DNA from: Sphaeroforma sirkka
Taxonomy: Eukaryota; Opisthokonta; Ichthyosporea; Ichthyophonida
Assembly (NCBI GenBank): GCA_001586965.3
Contig: LUCW03002188.1
Coordinates: 72,501-127,500 of the forward strand
Direction: 5' to 3'
DNA: 55,000 nucleotides
Shown: one piece after another, positions 1 to 25,175 of the stretch
Layout of the letters: each line of letters opens with the position of its first letter
Numbering within the stretch: the first letter of the stretch is position 1
Made by a program: the position numbers and the translations under genes
The notes under the pieces: model-generated
The model's input: only the letters and a program-made list of their open reading frames with translations
Database searches by the model: none
Told to the model about the DNA's origin: nothing

Positions 1-549
1 AGGAGAGTTCGCAGTAAACCATTTTACTTCGCTTGCGTTTGCATATGCAACGAAACGTATGCGTATGCCTAGGGCCACAGTAGTTGCTGCTGACTCATAA
101 TAGATGGGTCTCATATATACCGTCCTTCACGTAAACCATCAAATCCTTGAAAGCAGCTTTCATTGATTATTATTTTGTACTCACATGCATAGAACTTGCA
201 GTAAACACATCGCGTGTAGTTACGGACATCATGGTAGGCCTAGGTGGTACGCTAATAGAGCCGAAACTGACCAAGCCGAAGTCATGCACACTCCCAGGTC
301 ATGTCAGCTGTCTTATTTGCGCGTCCGACAAACCAAACAAGAAAAGAGAAGCCAGACTAATGTCATGATTTAACACATGCACTTGCACGCCCCCTCAGGC
401 GATAGGATCTTGTACGTGGCCATAAAGGTGATTTCCTGCGACGCTCCATGCCAAGCCACCATACATAGACGCGGATGCAAACAAAAAAACAAATGTCCAG
501 AACCTCAAAGTCACGTACCGAACTGTTATCTAGTACAACTCACTCCTAC

Positions 550-3886
<3,337 letters not shown>

Positions 3887-4049
3887 AGCTTGTACATGCA
3901 GTAGTGTCGCAATTGATACTGACAATGTTGACGACCCTGATATGTATATACTATGTCAAGCGTGCTTTTCGAACCACTCAATGGCGATTTTTAGATGAAA
4001 CCTGCCACGGGTTTTGGACGCCGATTGCATCGCCCAGACAGCTACTGAT

Positions 4050-4650
4050 CACTAGGTCAATGTAAATAGAAAAAACTCACGTATGTATGAGTATTTACAC
4101 ACGAGTACACGGTCACGCATACACACGCAATATATAACATATAAATATATGCATGTATTTATGTACTGTTTTTACAGAAAGTTTGTTTTGTATACATTAT
4201 TTATATAGTATTCACGTCCACTGTAGTATTTACATATTTACTGTACACATTCCTTTTTGTTTGTTTGTTGGTTTTTTTAATATAAAAAAAACATTTTAAA
4301 AAAGGATCCAAAGGTTCACTTTTCACAAATCTGTGTGTGCCTGTGTGTCACAGATTTTTATAAAGTCTCCTCTTTTTTTTTCACTCCGAAATACTTTTTA
4401 TTTTGGCGGTGCCAATAATATCAATAGAGGGTGAATTGGGAATCTACAGAGTACAGAGAGGATCGAGCCGCAATTCATGGTAGCATACAATACAAGTAGG
4501 GTTAGCTAAGACAGTGGGTGGTGTTGTAGGCGTGAAGAGACCATAGAGCCAGGTCTGAAAGGTAGGCGCTTTCCCGTACAGGTACTGTAGCAGACGTGAT
4601 ACTTCACAAACGTCACATCATTTCTCATCTGGTAGGTTAGTGACGGCATT
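4050..4650. other. AT-rich intergenic DNA, no gene seen
   Basis: Lies upstream of the transporter's first exon. It has oligo-A/T runs and no frame resembling a protein. It could hold the transporter promoter, but no motif is clear enough to call. Confidence 0.4.
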
Positions 4651-4707
4651 CAACAGTGAGTGGGGAACTAAACATACAACATGTCCTTTACAATTTGAAA
4701 ACTGACA

Positions 4708-5285
4708 TGTTTTTTTTGCTAGAAGTTTTCGGTGGGCAACACACTGGTGAAGTTCGTGATGTCCACAACCGTGCTCTACCCAAGCTAGAACAACCCCACG
4801 TAAACGCTATTTTTCGAGGTTTCATATTTTTTTATTGATTGAGTTCTGCAAGCAGTGGATAACAATATGTAGAGTGGGTAGAGTGGTGAGTTTTTGGACA
4901 ACTTGTCAGAAAAAAAAGGTCGTTGCTCTAGTGCGTTTCTGTTGCGTGTGTGATCATATCCTTATATTAATAACTTTAGCTTCTTACGACTAGCCTATTA
5001 TGATATAATCGTATTATTCCAGTACCTTGGCGCTGGCATCCTCGAAAGTCGGATTTATTTTCTATATATCATAAACTGGTATGTTTCACAGTTTCCAACT
5101 CTTATACAGCTACCCCGTATTTAAAAGCTTTTAAAATGAAAGCTCTGGCGTTTTTTTGCTGGAATATTTCGGTGGACAACATAGTACACAGTACACACGG
5201 ATGAGCCGATGAGGTATTACAAATTACAAAGTATTTACGTGTCGCCCCTAGTCGAGTAATCGTGCTCCACCAAAACTTGGCGCGC
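4708..5285. repeat. Pair of diverged direct repeats
   Basis: A stretch at about 4708-4790 (seven or more T, then GCTAGAAGTTTTCGGTGGG) recurs at about 5150-5275 as GCTGGAATATTTCGGTGGAC, with a second shared block 'CGTGCTCYACC' about 60-90 bp further on. A third, poorer match surrounds 5465-5570. They look like old copies of one dispersed element. No coding function is recognisable. Confidence 0.4.
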
Positions 5286-5872
5286 GCTATCATAGTGCGC
5301 TGCGAACCATTCCATTGGCTTCGATAAGTTTAGGAATGCAACGGGATCACGGGACGTTATCGCTTGTCACTCAAGCACCCTGCGACGGGAGCGTACATAT
5401 GTACATAGGTTTGGGAGACGTGAGAATGGTCGAGTCTGGACAGACGTCAGTACATGATGTGTTGAATGTCCAAATTTAGGCCTCGCCCTGCCGTAACACC
5501 GCATCGAGAAGCATTGAAACTCCGTCGATACAGAGTACAGAATGGACCAACAAACCCCAAATATCTTTGTCGGTCGGAACAATCGGCCTGCAAAAATGCC
5601 ATCAGCCGAAATTATGCGTTCATAATAAGAAAGTGCCTTTGGGCTGTGCTACTACTATTAAGCTGAACTGCTAAAGCTAAACTGCTAAAGCGTGTGCGTG
5701 AGTCAATATTACACTACCTGAATAAAGGCTCGGGTGTCGCCGGGGACTTGCAGGCTGTAAGCATATGGTTTTAACAGGTCTAACGCAAAAGGCAGCTGCG
5801 ACGAGCGGCCTGTGATGGTTTGAAGATAAAGCTATTTTTATTCAATAGCTATCACGAATTACATTTGCGAAG

Positions 5873-7280
5873 CTAGCTTATGTGCTCGTGCTGGTTTGGA
5901 TAGTGGTGTGTTTTGGATTGCATGTCAGGGGACAAGGCACGCGCGTTGTGCCACTCACTGCATGACATTGTATTTGCTATGGTATTTTCAATGCCTAGGA
6001 TGCGTTCACATGTGATGTGTGTATCGTTGGTAACCTCTGTCTCTGTGAGAAGGTGCATCAGACTTAGGATTTCTGGTATTGGGTTCGTGCTGCGGGCAAT
6101 GCCAACCTCTGCGCGAGTATCATTCAAAAGTAGTACAACGGGGTGTTTCCGCCATTGGGATTCAAATATGGCAGCAGCGTACACTACTGTAAGCAGCTCA
6201 AGTTTAGTTATCGAGAATAGTGTGGTATATTGCCTTGTCTTGGGATGATAATGTTTTTGTCATTTTAGTGAGGAAGAACCACTGACCAGTGGACAGTGAA
6301 CCTCTTCTGGCTGTAGTACATGCGTTCACGGCAACAGTGATATAAGGAGGGCTGTGCCAGACCAGCTCTGAATATAGTAGACCAGGATGTCAGATACTGT
6401 CGTACTCAGGTTGGGATGCGAATGTGTTTATGTGATGCCGGTTCCGACATGGTGCATATTAAAGAAAACAGCCGTGCAGTGTAGGGGTGTGCATGTGAAA
6501 GGATGCTGCAAAGCTACATGAGGCATCTGGCAAGCGGGGCAGTTTAATGTTCGTCGGTCGGACCACAGTGCTAGTCGCTCCAAGATCTGTCGTCTTTTTG
6601 TGGTAGAAACGCTAAGTGTGATAATGATGGCACCCCAAGTGCTCTGCTTTTGTAGCAATAGCGAACGTTTTCTCAAAGTCGAGAGGTATGCCCATCTTGG
6701 AAAAGAAAGCGACAACGTGACTTTTACACACATTCAAGGCCCAGGAATGGGGTATCGGCGATACGAATTAGGATTGAGGCGGAATGCGGCCATGATATCG
6801 ATCACGGACACAATTGTGCCGATAGCCCTTGCAGCTACATCGTCTAGTATCGATCGAAACCTGGTGTTGTTCAAGTGTACTCCAGATTGCGGTCGGTTAT
6901 TCTGTTCTTGATTTTCGTGTAACGGGCAGGATATGACAAAGGGTGAATGTGGTGCCATTGCCCATTACTGATTATCTTATCGCATTGTTTTGTGAGCACT
7001 CCGACGGAGGATATGTAATTATATGGCTAATGTTGTATTTCTTCTACCTTTTATGAGCCAATTAGAAGATACTCCTTGACCCCTACTGAGTGCTTGAACG
7101 CAACCATGTAGCGTGTTTCGTAACCAACAGGAGACATTTGTTTTTTTATACTTTGGTCGTATACATATCCATGAAAGTTCGGGGTGAGACTTGCACATTT
7201 GAAGTCAAGAGAGCTAATAGTAATCACTATATCCGCTGTGTTGTGTGTTGTTAATGGTGGTGCTCTGGGGTATTTCATTT
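5873..7280 (-). mobile_element. Decayed retrotransposon: reverse transcriptase and RNase H remnants
   Basis: Read on the minus strand, frame-shifted pieces fall in the order expected for a retroelement polymerase. About 6950-6740 holds an RT palm-like segment ending 'SVIDIMAAFRLNPN' (motif A, D..xAFR). About 6718-6620 reads 'FFSKMGIPLDFEKTFA' then 'AEHLGC' (the G.P...K and LG of the RT C-terminal part). About 6600-6480 has a K-I-L-W thumb pattern. About 6184-5885 resembles RNase H: 'VLLLNDTRAEVGIARS' followed by 'RILGIENTIANTMS', like the N-D and G-x-x-N-x-x-A-D-x-L-S signature. The last Asp is Asn here. Several frameshifts and stops make it a pseudogene. RNase H style suggests a DIRS- or Ty3-like source, but the class is not settled. 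Sequence up to about 7800 may also belong to it. Confidence 0.6.
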
Positions 7281-7809
7281 GTGTACTTGTTTGCTAGCCG
7301 CTCATTTGCTTGCATGGCCTGCATCATTAGTCATCAATCTTTATGAGTGAGTGCTGGATGGGTATTCGGTGTTTTGCAGCCTCGTGTACTTCATACATGA
7401 TTGATTCGGCACTGTGATACTGTGCGTGTACAGCCGCACGTTTCATTACATAAGCCGGTATACAAGTGAGGGAGCTGGGATTGTGATTGCTTGGTGGGTG
7501 CTGTGTATTGGGCATGTAGCTGCAGAAGCGTGCCTCTAGAGAGCATTTCTGACATGTGGTACGTGGTATTTTGTTCGCCTCTGTTAGAATGTGACGAGTA
7601 CATGGGAATCAAGATTACTGTGTGTATGTATCATTGTAAGATTGACTGTTGATTTTAAAGTCTCGTCGAATCGTGCTACGCTTTCTGCTGTGTGCGGGTT
7701 TAGCCAGCTGCATATCGTGATGAGGTAAGCTATCATATCCCCAACAGCCGATTCGTTTATGAGTAAGTTGGGCGTATGTTCCTACATATATGCATAACAT
7801 CCGCTACAG

Positions 7810-8680
7810 ATACATAAATACATATCGAACCTATTCGCATACCCATTTGAGCAAGAGGCTCAAAGCCTTGCACTACGGAGCGGCTTGCACGATAGGATAC
7901 ATATTAAATAGCACCTGAACTTCAACAAACGATGTAGCTTGAATGCCGCCGCAAAAATCGGGTTCAATCGTTTGTTTTGGCATACAGAGCAAATAGATGA
8001 TCTATGAATCGAACAAAACTGCTGCGTGGTCTTGAACCGGCACCCAGACGACTATCTCCACGTTGTAGATAAACTTCTCAAAGTATAAACCAAGTTTCGA
8101 GCATCTAGATGCGCTTATTTACCTCCACGTAAACATAAAATTCTCAAATTAAATATATGCCAAGTTTCGAGCATTTGGATAAGCCTGCCTCCTCGGCACG
8201 CGGGAAATTTCCAAACTAAAATGGGTCTTCTCTCGAGTCTGACGATCGGATCGCTTGAAGTATCTTTATTTGATCTCGTTACAGCTAAAGTGCTATACTA
8301 TGCAGAGAACACAAGAATTCCGCCTTGGCTAGCGTGTGACCCGCAACTACAATAGCAACTGTTGATACCCGCAATGTGCAGCACTCATTCAATACAACTC
8401 GGAACTCTATAGCCCATCAAGTTTGTTCTCAAATCAATTCATAGTATGCAAAGTGAAGATGAACTCAGGAATCGACCATTACGGACCCCCAAAACGTGAC
8501 GAGATTGACAATTGACGCAGGCCTCCACTATGCAATCATTTATATTTTTGCGCTTAGCACCCTAAGGGCGCTGTTTGGTGTTTCAAAGTAACATGGCCTC
8601 TGGGATGTACACAGGCTGATCGAATCAGATAGCAATGCATGCTTCATCTTCGCACGGTTTGAATAAAGAGGTTAACAGAT
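7810..8680. other. Intergenic stretch with one imperfect tandem duplication
   Basis: No gene seen. Around 8048-8110 and 8118-8180 a roughly 70-bp unit occurs twice; both copies carry 'CTCCACGT' and, 40-45 bp later, 'CAAGTTTCGAGCAT'. The right part is presumably the 3' untranslated and terminator region of the Dad4-like gene, which ends at 8682. Confidence 0.4.
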
Positions 8681-8681
8681 A

Positions 8682-9043
8682 TCACGTGCGCAAGCTCCCA
8701 GCTTTCAGATTTATATTTCGGCAATAGTTCGACCACACTACGGCAGTCTTCTCAATCCTCTTCTCATAAATCCTCAGATCCTACGGAGTGGAGGGGTGTG
8801 TGTATGTGTGTGTTTACAATCACTGCTAAGCTATTGTGTGCATAGATATATATATAGTCAGATGCATGGGTACGGTGTCCATAGGTAACTGCTTAGCCAT
8901 TGTGTGTGTAGATAGATATAGTCAGATGCATGGGTGCAGTATCCATAGGTCACTGCTTAGTCATTGTGTGTATATATATATATATATATAACTAGATGCA
9001 TGGATACAGTGTCTATAGTTCACTGCTTAGTCATTGTGTGTGT

Positions 9044-9106
<63 letters not shown>

Positions 9107-9222
9107 CAGGTGCATGGATACAGTGTTTATGGGTCACTGCTTAGTCATTGTGTGTGTAGATATATATATGTATATACATATAATCAGATGCATGGATACA
9201 GTGTCTAATGGTCATTGCTTAG

Positions 9223-9260
<38 letters not shown>

Positions 9261-10391
9261 CAGATGCATGGATACAGTTTCTATAGGTCACTGCTTAGTC
9301 ATTGTGTGTGTAGATAGATATATATAACCAGATGCATGGATACAGTGTCCATAGGTCACTGCTTAGTCATAATCAGATGCATGGATACAGTGTCTATAGG
9401 TCACTGCTTAGTCATAATCAGATGCATGGATACAGTGTCTATAGGTCACTGCTTAGTCATTGTGTGTGTAGATAGATATATAGCCAGATGCATGGATATA
9501 GTGTCTATAGGTCACTACTTAGTCTTTGTGTGTGTAGATAGATATATAATCATATGCATGGATACAGTGTCCATAGGTCACTGCTTAGCCATAATCAGAT
9601 ACATGGTTACAGTGCCTATAGGTCACTGCTTAGCCATAATCAGATGTATGGTTACAGTGCCTATAGGTCACTGCTTAGTCATTGTGTGTGTAGATAGATA
9701 TATAACCAGATGCATGGATATAGTGTCTATAGGTCACTACTTAGTCATTGTGTGTGTAGATAGATATATAATCATATGCATGGATACAGTGTCCATAGGT
9801 CACTGCTTAGCCATAATCAGATGCATGGTTACAGTGCCTATAGGTCACTGCTTAGTCATTGTGTGTGTAGACAGATATATAACCAGATACATGGATATAG
9901 TGTCTATAGGTCACTGCTTAGCCATTGTGTGTGTAGATAGATATATATAATCAGATGCATGGGTACAGTGTCTATAGGTCACTGCTTAGTCATTGTGTGT
10001 GTAGATAGATAGATATATAATCAGATGCATGGATACAGTGTCTATAGGTCACTGCTTAGTCATTGTGTATGTAGATATATATATATATATATAATGAGAT
10101 GCATGGATAGTGTCTATAGGTCACTGCTTAGTCATTGTGTGTGCAGATAGACGGCGTATACTTGTGAATACGCAGCGCGTCAAAACCCTAAACCTTGAAA
10201 CCCTAAAAGCACGACAACACAATAAGCACGTGCCTGTGAATCGTTTTGCTGATGTACTTACAATATAATGTTTAATACATCACGCACGCTTATATATACA
10301 AAAACAGCAGACTCACACTCATGACGGTATTGATTGACGTTACGGTGTCGTTCAGCTTTTCCACGTTGTTTGCAATCCTATCCACGAGCAA
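8682..10391 (-). CDS. DAD4: Dad4-like subunit of the DASH/Dam1 kinetochore complex, 5' end unresolved
   Basis: Dad4 is a small (about 70 aa) coiled-coil subunit of the DASH/Dam1 ring that couples kinetochores to spindle microtubules. Two minus-strand exons join in phase 0: 10391-10317 and 8780-8682 (stop TGA 8684-8682). The first gives 25 residues, 'LLVDRIANNVEKLNDTVTSI' and onward, matching the family core R-I-x-N-V-E-K-L-N-[ED]. The second ends in 'VVWSNYCRNINLKAGSLRT', matching the family C-terminus (W-x-N-Y-x-R-N-x-x-x-N-L-x-A). The upstream acceptor is TTTACAG; the first exon's donor is GTGAGT. The N-terminal dozen residues must come from an exon to the right; a candidate ends at 11486 before GTAGGC and would read ...GRLDE into LLVDRI, but its start codon is not found. 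The 1.5-kb intron is filled by a 66-bp minisatellite. The match is from motif memory; an HMM search is needed to be certain. Confidence 0.72.
8830..10145. repeat. 66-bp minisatellite, about 20 copies, in the Dad4-like gene intron
   Basis: Unit core is 'AGATGCATGGATACAGTGTC' followed by TATAGGTCACTGCTTAGTC and a GTGTGTGTAGATAGATATA tail. Copies are 45 bp (tail deleted) or about 66 bp, and some tails have expanded to pure TA (9049-9103, 9230-9258). The copies near 9460-9870 form a higher-order repeat. Both unit lengths are multiples of three, which produces a spurious 204-codon frame at 9336-9950. Confidence 0.95.
10182..10208. repeat. telomere-like motif (CCCTAAA)
   Basis: AAAACCCTAAACC, then AAACCCTAAAA. 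It sits in the intron between the two Dad4-like exons, between the 66-bp array and the upstream exon. Confidence 0.6.
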
Positions 10392-10990
10392 CTGTAAAGT
10401 ATCACATGCATGGAAATGAATATAGTAAACAACTGTAAAGATTAATATATGTATGGATATGAGTATATAGTAAACAACTGTAAAGTATAATATATGTATG
10501 GATATGAGTATAGTAAGCAACTGTAAAGTATAATATATGCATGGGTATGAGTATAGTAAACAACTGTAAATTATAATGTATGTATGCATGGATATGAGTA
10601 TAGCAAGCAACTGTAAAGTAGAACATATGCTTGGATAAGAGATAGTAAGCAACTGTGAAGTACCATTTTTACATGGATATGAGTATAGTAAGCAACTGTA
10701 AAGTATCATATATACATGGATATGAGATAGATAACAACTGTTAAGTATAATATATGCATGAATATGGGTATAGTAAGCAACTGTAAAGTTTAATGTATGC
10801 ATGGATAAGAGATAATAAGCAATTGTAAAGTATCATATATGAATGGATTTGAGATAGTAAGTAACTATAAAATATAATATATGCTTATGTATGAGATAAT
10901 AAGCAACTGTAAAGTACCATATATGCATGGATATGAGACAGTAAGCAACTGTAAAGTATCATATATGCATGGATATGCGATAGTAAGTAG
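10392..10990 (-). repeat. 43-bp minisatellite carrying the Dad4 splice acceptor
   Basis: About 14 copies. On the minus strand every unit contains ACTTTACAG followed by TTGCT or TTGTT, i.e. the 3' splice site of the Dad4-like exon plus its first five bases, then TACTATACTCATATCCATGC. The real junction at 10392/10391 is the last copy; only there does the exon continue. Confidence 0.85.
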
Positions 10991-11059
10991 TGGACACACA
11001 TACACACATAGACATCTATAGCCTAGTTCTTGCATAGCAACAAGGTAGTAGTCACGCAC

Positions 11060-13170
11060 ACAAACACATAGACGTCTATAGCCTAGTTACTGCAAGTAGC
11101 AAGGTAGTGGTGGCAGGACGCTTGCTAACTTGGGTTATAACACTTCAGTTATCCGCGGGGGGATAACTATATACTCATCAATACCAACACACACCCACAC
11201 ACATCTGCATGGAAGAGATATTATGTAAGTTCACTTAAACAATTCTCTATAGTGGTAGAACCTCTGACACAAGAGTAGCATACATACATGTATATACCAC
11301 AACCACAATTCACACACACCGGTGAACGGCTTATACGACCGTGCTACATAATAAGTAAGTTAATGGATCGAACAGATGGGTCTTCACAGTAAGGTTCTTT
11401 GCGGTAAAACTTCCCGACATTACGAATACCGATCATATACAATTAAAAGCTACCCAGAACTTTTGAGTTTGTTTGTGTAGCCTACCTCGTCGAGTCTTCC
11501 GTGACTATTGGGTTCACGTTGCCCATAGAAACAACAGCAGTGTATTCGGGACTGCTTGACGTTACTGCAATGTGCTTATAGATGTGTATAGTCCTAAAAG
11601 CCGGTGGACTGAGCATAGAGTGGGTCGCATGCACTACTAGCGTCTATCCCCTGTGCGATCAAAAACGCTCTCGTGTGTGCTATATACGATACAATGGCTC
11701 GTGTTTGTATAACCAGGTTGCCACTTTTGTGCCGTTTCAGGGGGCATTTATCTCATTGCATTGGTATACAATCGGGTCACCGTTCATTCCTGCTCTACCA
11801 CTAGAAACAAGCCGAATAGAATTACAGTAGGTCTGCTATTGCGCGTAGTCTCGTTATCTGCGACAACAACTACAACTAACTACACCTGAATTTTGTCGTC
11901 ACTCACACCACGTTACTGCAAGAAAGAACATTAGCAGAGCTACCGTAATATCGCTGCTTGAGCCATACTATGGGTGACCATTTAACCTAGTATATCCTAA
12001 GCCCTTATTTGAGAGTCGGGTAGCATCACTTACATCTCGACAGACATCTCACTCAACTCAATGCATTACATACAATATTGATCCGTATCCACATACATTC
12101 ATTACATACAATATTGATCCGCGTTCACATACATGCAGTACATACAATATTGATCCGTATTCACATACATGCTGTTGTTCGCTGTGTGGATTATCCATCA
12201 TGTGGTCGTATAGGCTTCTCTCAGTCACTCTGATGAAAACTCAATACATATGGGTAATCGTCCTTTAGCTTTGAAACTCAGCAATATACCGTCTCATTCT
12301 CTCTCTCTCTCGCTAGATGTATTGTCGATATATATGCCCATACATACATACATATTATAAATAGGTATGATCCGTACATACTTTACCATGTCCCTCTCTC
12401 CTGGGGAGTCCTGGGAGAGAGGCTGGTGACTGGGACTGTGTGGGAGTCTCGAGAGAGAGGTCCGACAGCCGAAAGGCCGGTTAGGATTTTGTAATTTTCT
12501 TCTTTTTTTCTATAGTCTCCTTCGTTCAGTTCTTCTTCATATTTTTTTTTAAATATTTATTTTAGAGAGGCCGACAGTCCGAAACCCTGAAGCTGTATTG
12601 TAGTTGGTATATTTCCAAAAAAAAAAAAATACTTTTTCGTGTTGTGTGTGCAGTAGGTGTGTTGGCAAATGCAGCACTGTGTGGTTCGCACAGACCCAAA
12701 TCAAGGGCCCTGCCTTTCTGACCAATCACAATCAACCAAAAAAGATGCTTTTGCGAGAGTCATGAATAAAACGAAATACTGTAAACAGGCTTTTGTGAAC
12801 ACACACACAAGAAGTCTTTAAGTCTGAACAGTGAACAGAGCGAGTGGCTAACGACTAGTATTAGTGGCGACTGGCGACTGAGAACTCACTAGTATAGAGA
12901 GAGTGAGAGAGTCTACATGATAAGGCAGGATATTCAATAAAGCATATGAGAGATTCGGATATGGTCTGCAAAGGGTCGAATCTCAACTTGATAATTAAAA
13001 TATAACAGTACTACAACTCTCGCATCAGGAGACGATTGCGCCGCATCAGTATATTCACCACGTGAACAGCACCTACAAGTTGAGTATTCCAACAATCTTT
13101 ACAGTTGCGATATGCCAGCTTCCGATGAGTTTGAGAGAGCCACAACATTACCGTCTAGGTAAAGACTGTC
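11060..13170. other. Intergenic region, no gene recognised; 36-bp triplicate and GC-rich repeat fragment
   Basis: At 12060-12170 a 36-bp unit (ACATACAATATTGATCCG plus a CACATACAT spacer) occurs three times. At 12390-12600 a fragment rich in CTGGGAGAGAGG and GACTC words is followed by an AAATATTTATTTTAG stretch; two near-copies of CCGACAGTCCGAAA lie about 110 bp apart. Similar GC-rich plus AAATAAATATTTAT blocks recur at 44.7-49.3 kb, so it may be one copy of a dispersed element. Open frames up to 82 codons (11582-11830) resemble nothing known. The missing first exon of the Dad4-like gene probably lies near 11486-11530. Confidence 0.4.
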
Positions 13171-13199
13171 GAATGTGATAATGATAAAATATGTATTAA

Positions 13200-15217
<2,018 letters not shown>

Positions 15218-15396
15218 TCATATCCACCTCTCTATTCGTGTTTTCGTGAACTTGATTATAGTCGATCATTGGTCTATGTGCCTTTTTTTTTGTACGTACA
15301 AAAACACCCATATTGCTTCCAGCATCGACATACCCGATGTTTACACACATTTGCTGTATAACTCACATATCTCATCCACGTCTCGCCATCGTCAGT

Positions 15397-24039
<8,643 letters not shown>

Positions 24040-24129
24040 AACTTGGGCAACGGATCATATTATAGGGTTCTAAGCACCGACCAAAACGTTTATTGATTGT
24101 CAACGGTAAGGGTTACGTTTATTGATTGC

Positions 24130-24625
24130 GTGCGATAGGAACTCCTCTACACAGAAGGCGTCTCAGTGCCTGTAACCTTGTTGCAGATAAGATGCGCTCT
24201 GGCCTCCCCTCCAAATATGAGAGCGTTAGCTTAGGCGTGTGCAGCACTAGGCAGAGACACACAGCTGAAGATAGAGGATGTGTACATCCTTAGCTGGTGT
24301 GTGTGGTATAGTCTCTCGCCTCCAGTGGACTAGCTCTAACAGTGTTATCGTCTCCATAACAGCGCGGGTTTGCTGATATGGATAAGGGCACACATAAATG
24401 TGTAGGCAATGGAATGAGAATGCTTGTAGCATACCGACTACAATACTGTACTAAGGATTGCTGATGCGTATGTGCATAAGTGGAACCGTTCAGTAGAGAG
24501 CTGCCGGTGAGAGGATATAATGAATTGGTATAATGACTGGAGAGGGCTAGAGGTCGAGATAACGAATTGTCAACATCCCATCCAGCACAGCCAAGAGTGA
24601 TACGACGCTACCTAAGGCTTTCGGA
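24130..24625. other. Intergenic, no gene seen
   Basis: Between the MFS stop codon and a microsatellite. No frame resembles a known protein. It probably contains the 3' end of the MFS transcript. Confidence 0.4.
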
Positions 24626-24627
24626 TA

Positions 24628-24631
24628 CAGC

Positions 24632-24728
<97 letters not shown>
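24628..24728. repeat. TA/CA microsatellite
   Basis: (TA)n, (CA)n and (TA)n in succession, intergenic between two convergent genes. Confidence 0.95.
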
Positions 24729-24730
<2 letters not shown>

Positions 24731-25009
24731 GCTTGATATCGATATATATATATATTTGTCTCTGCGAAAGCAAAAACAGGTTAGACAGCCTGAACACGTG
24801 GCACATACTGTGGCCTATCTCATTATATGCTTGGCAGTGTAGTTGCCAGCACATGACCCATAGCCTATCTCTTTAGTAAAGCGCTAGCTGCCCTACCACT
24901 TTGAGTAAACGTCTTTGGAGTCTGAGCATACGTTGGTAAAGTGTAACGGCCATTTTGCCAAGAATATTTTAATTGAGATCTGTGCGCCTACACCCAGAGT
25001 TTGCTAGGC

Positions 25010-25175
25010 CCATTCCTTGACGGTATTTGTGATATCCTTTCTATCCTGAGACGGTATTCGATTTTGATTTTCTGCATAACTTTCTCCTGTCTTGACGGTG
25101 TTTGTGTATCCTTTCTATCCTGAGAAGGTATTCGATATTGCTTTCCTACATAACTTTCTCCTTTGTCGCAGTCTT
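25010..25175 (-). repeat. Duplication of the 3' coding end of the beta-helix gene
   Basis: On the minus strand, GGAGAAAGTTATG (the last codons before TAG at 25148-25146) and the following bases recur about 80 bp downstream as GGAGAAAGTTATGCAG, with the flanking CGGTATTCGAT-type sequence also copied. Confidence 0.6.

Noticed and set aside
7960..8045. Possible tRNA B-box (GGTTCAATC) near 7967
   Set aside because: No matching A-box or cloverleaf stems could be drawn.
9336..9950. 204-codon plus-strand open frame
   Set aside because: It is the 66/45-bp minisatellite read in a frame that stays open because the unit is a multiple of three; repeated MDTVSIGHCLVI has no protein-like variation.
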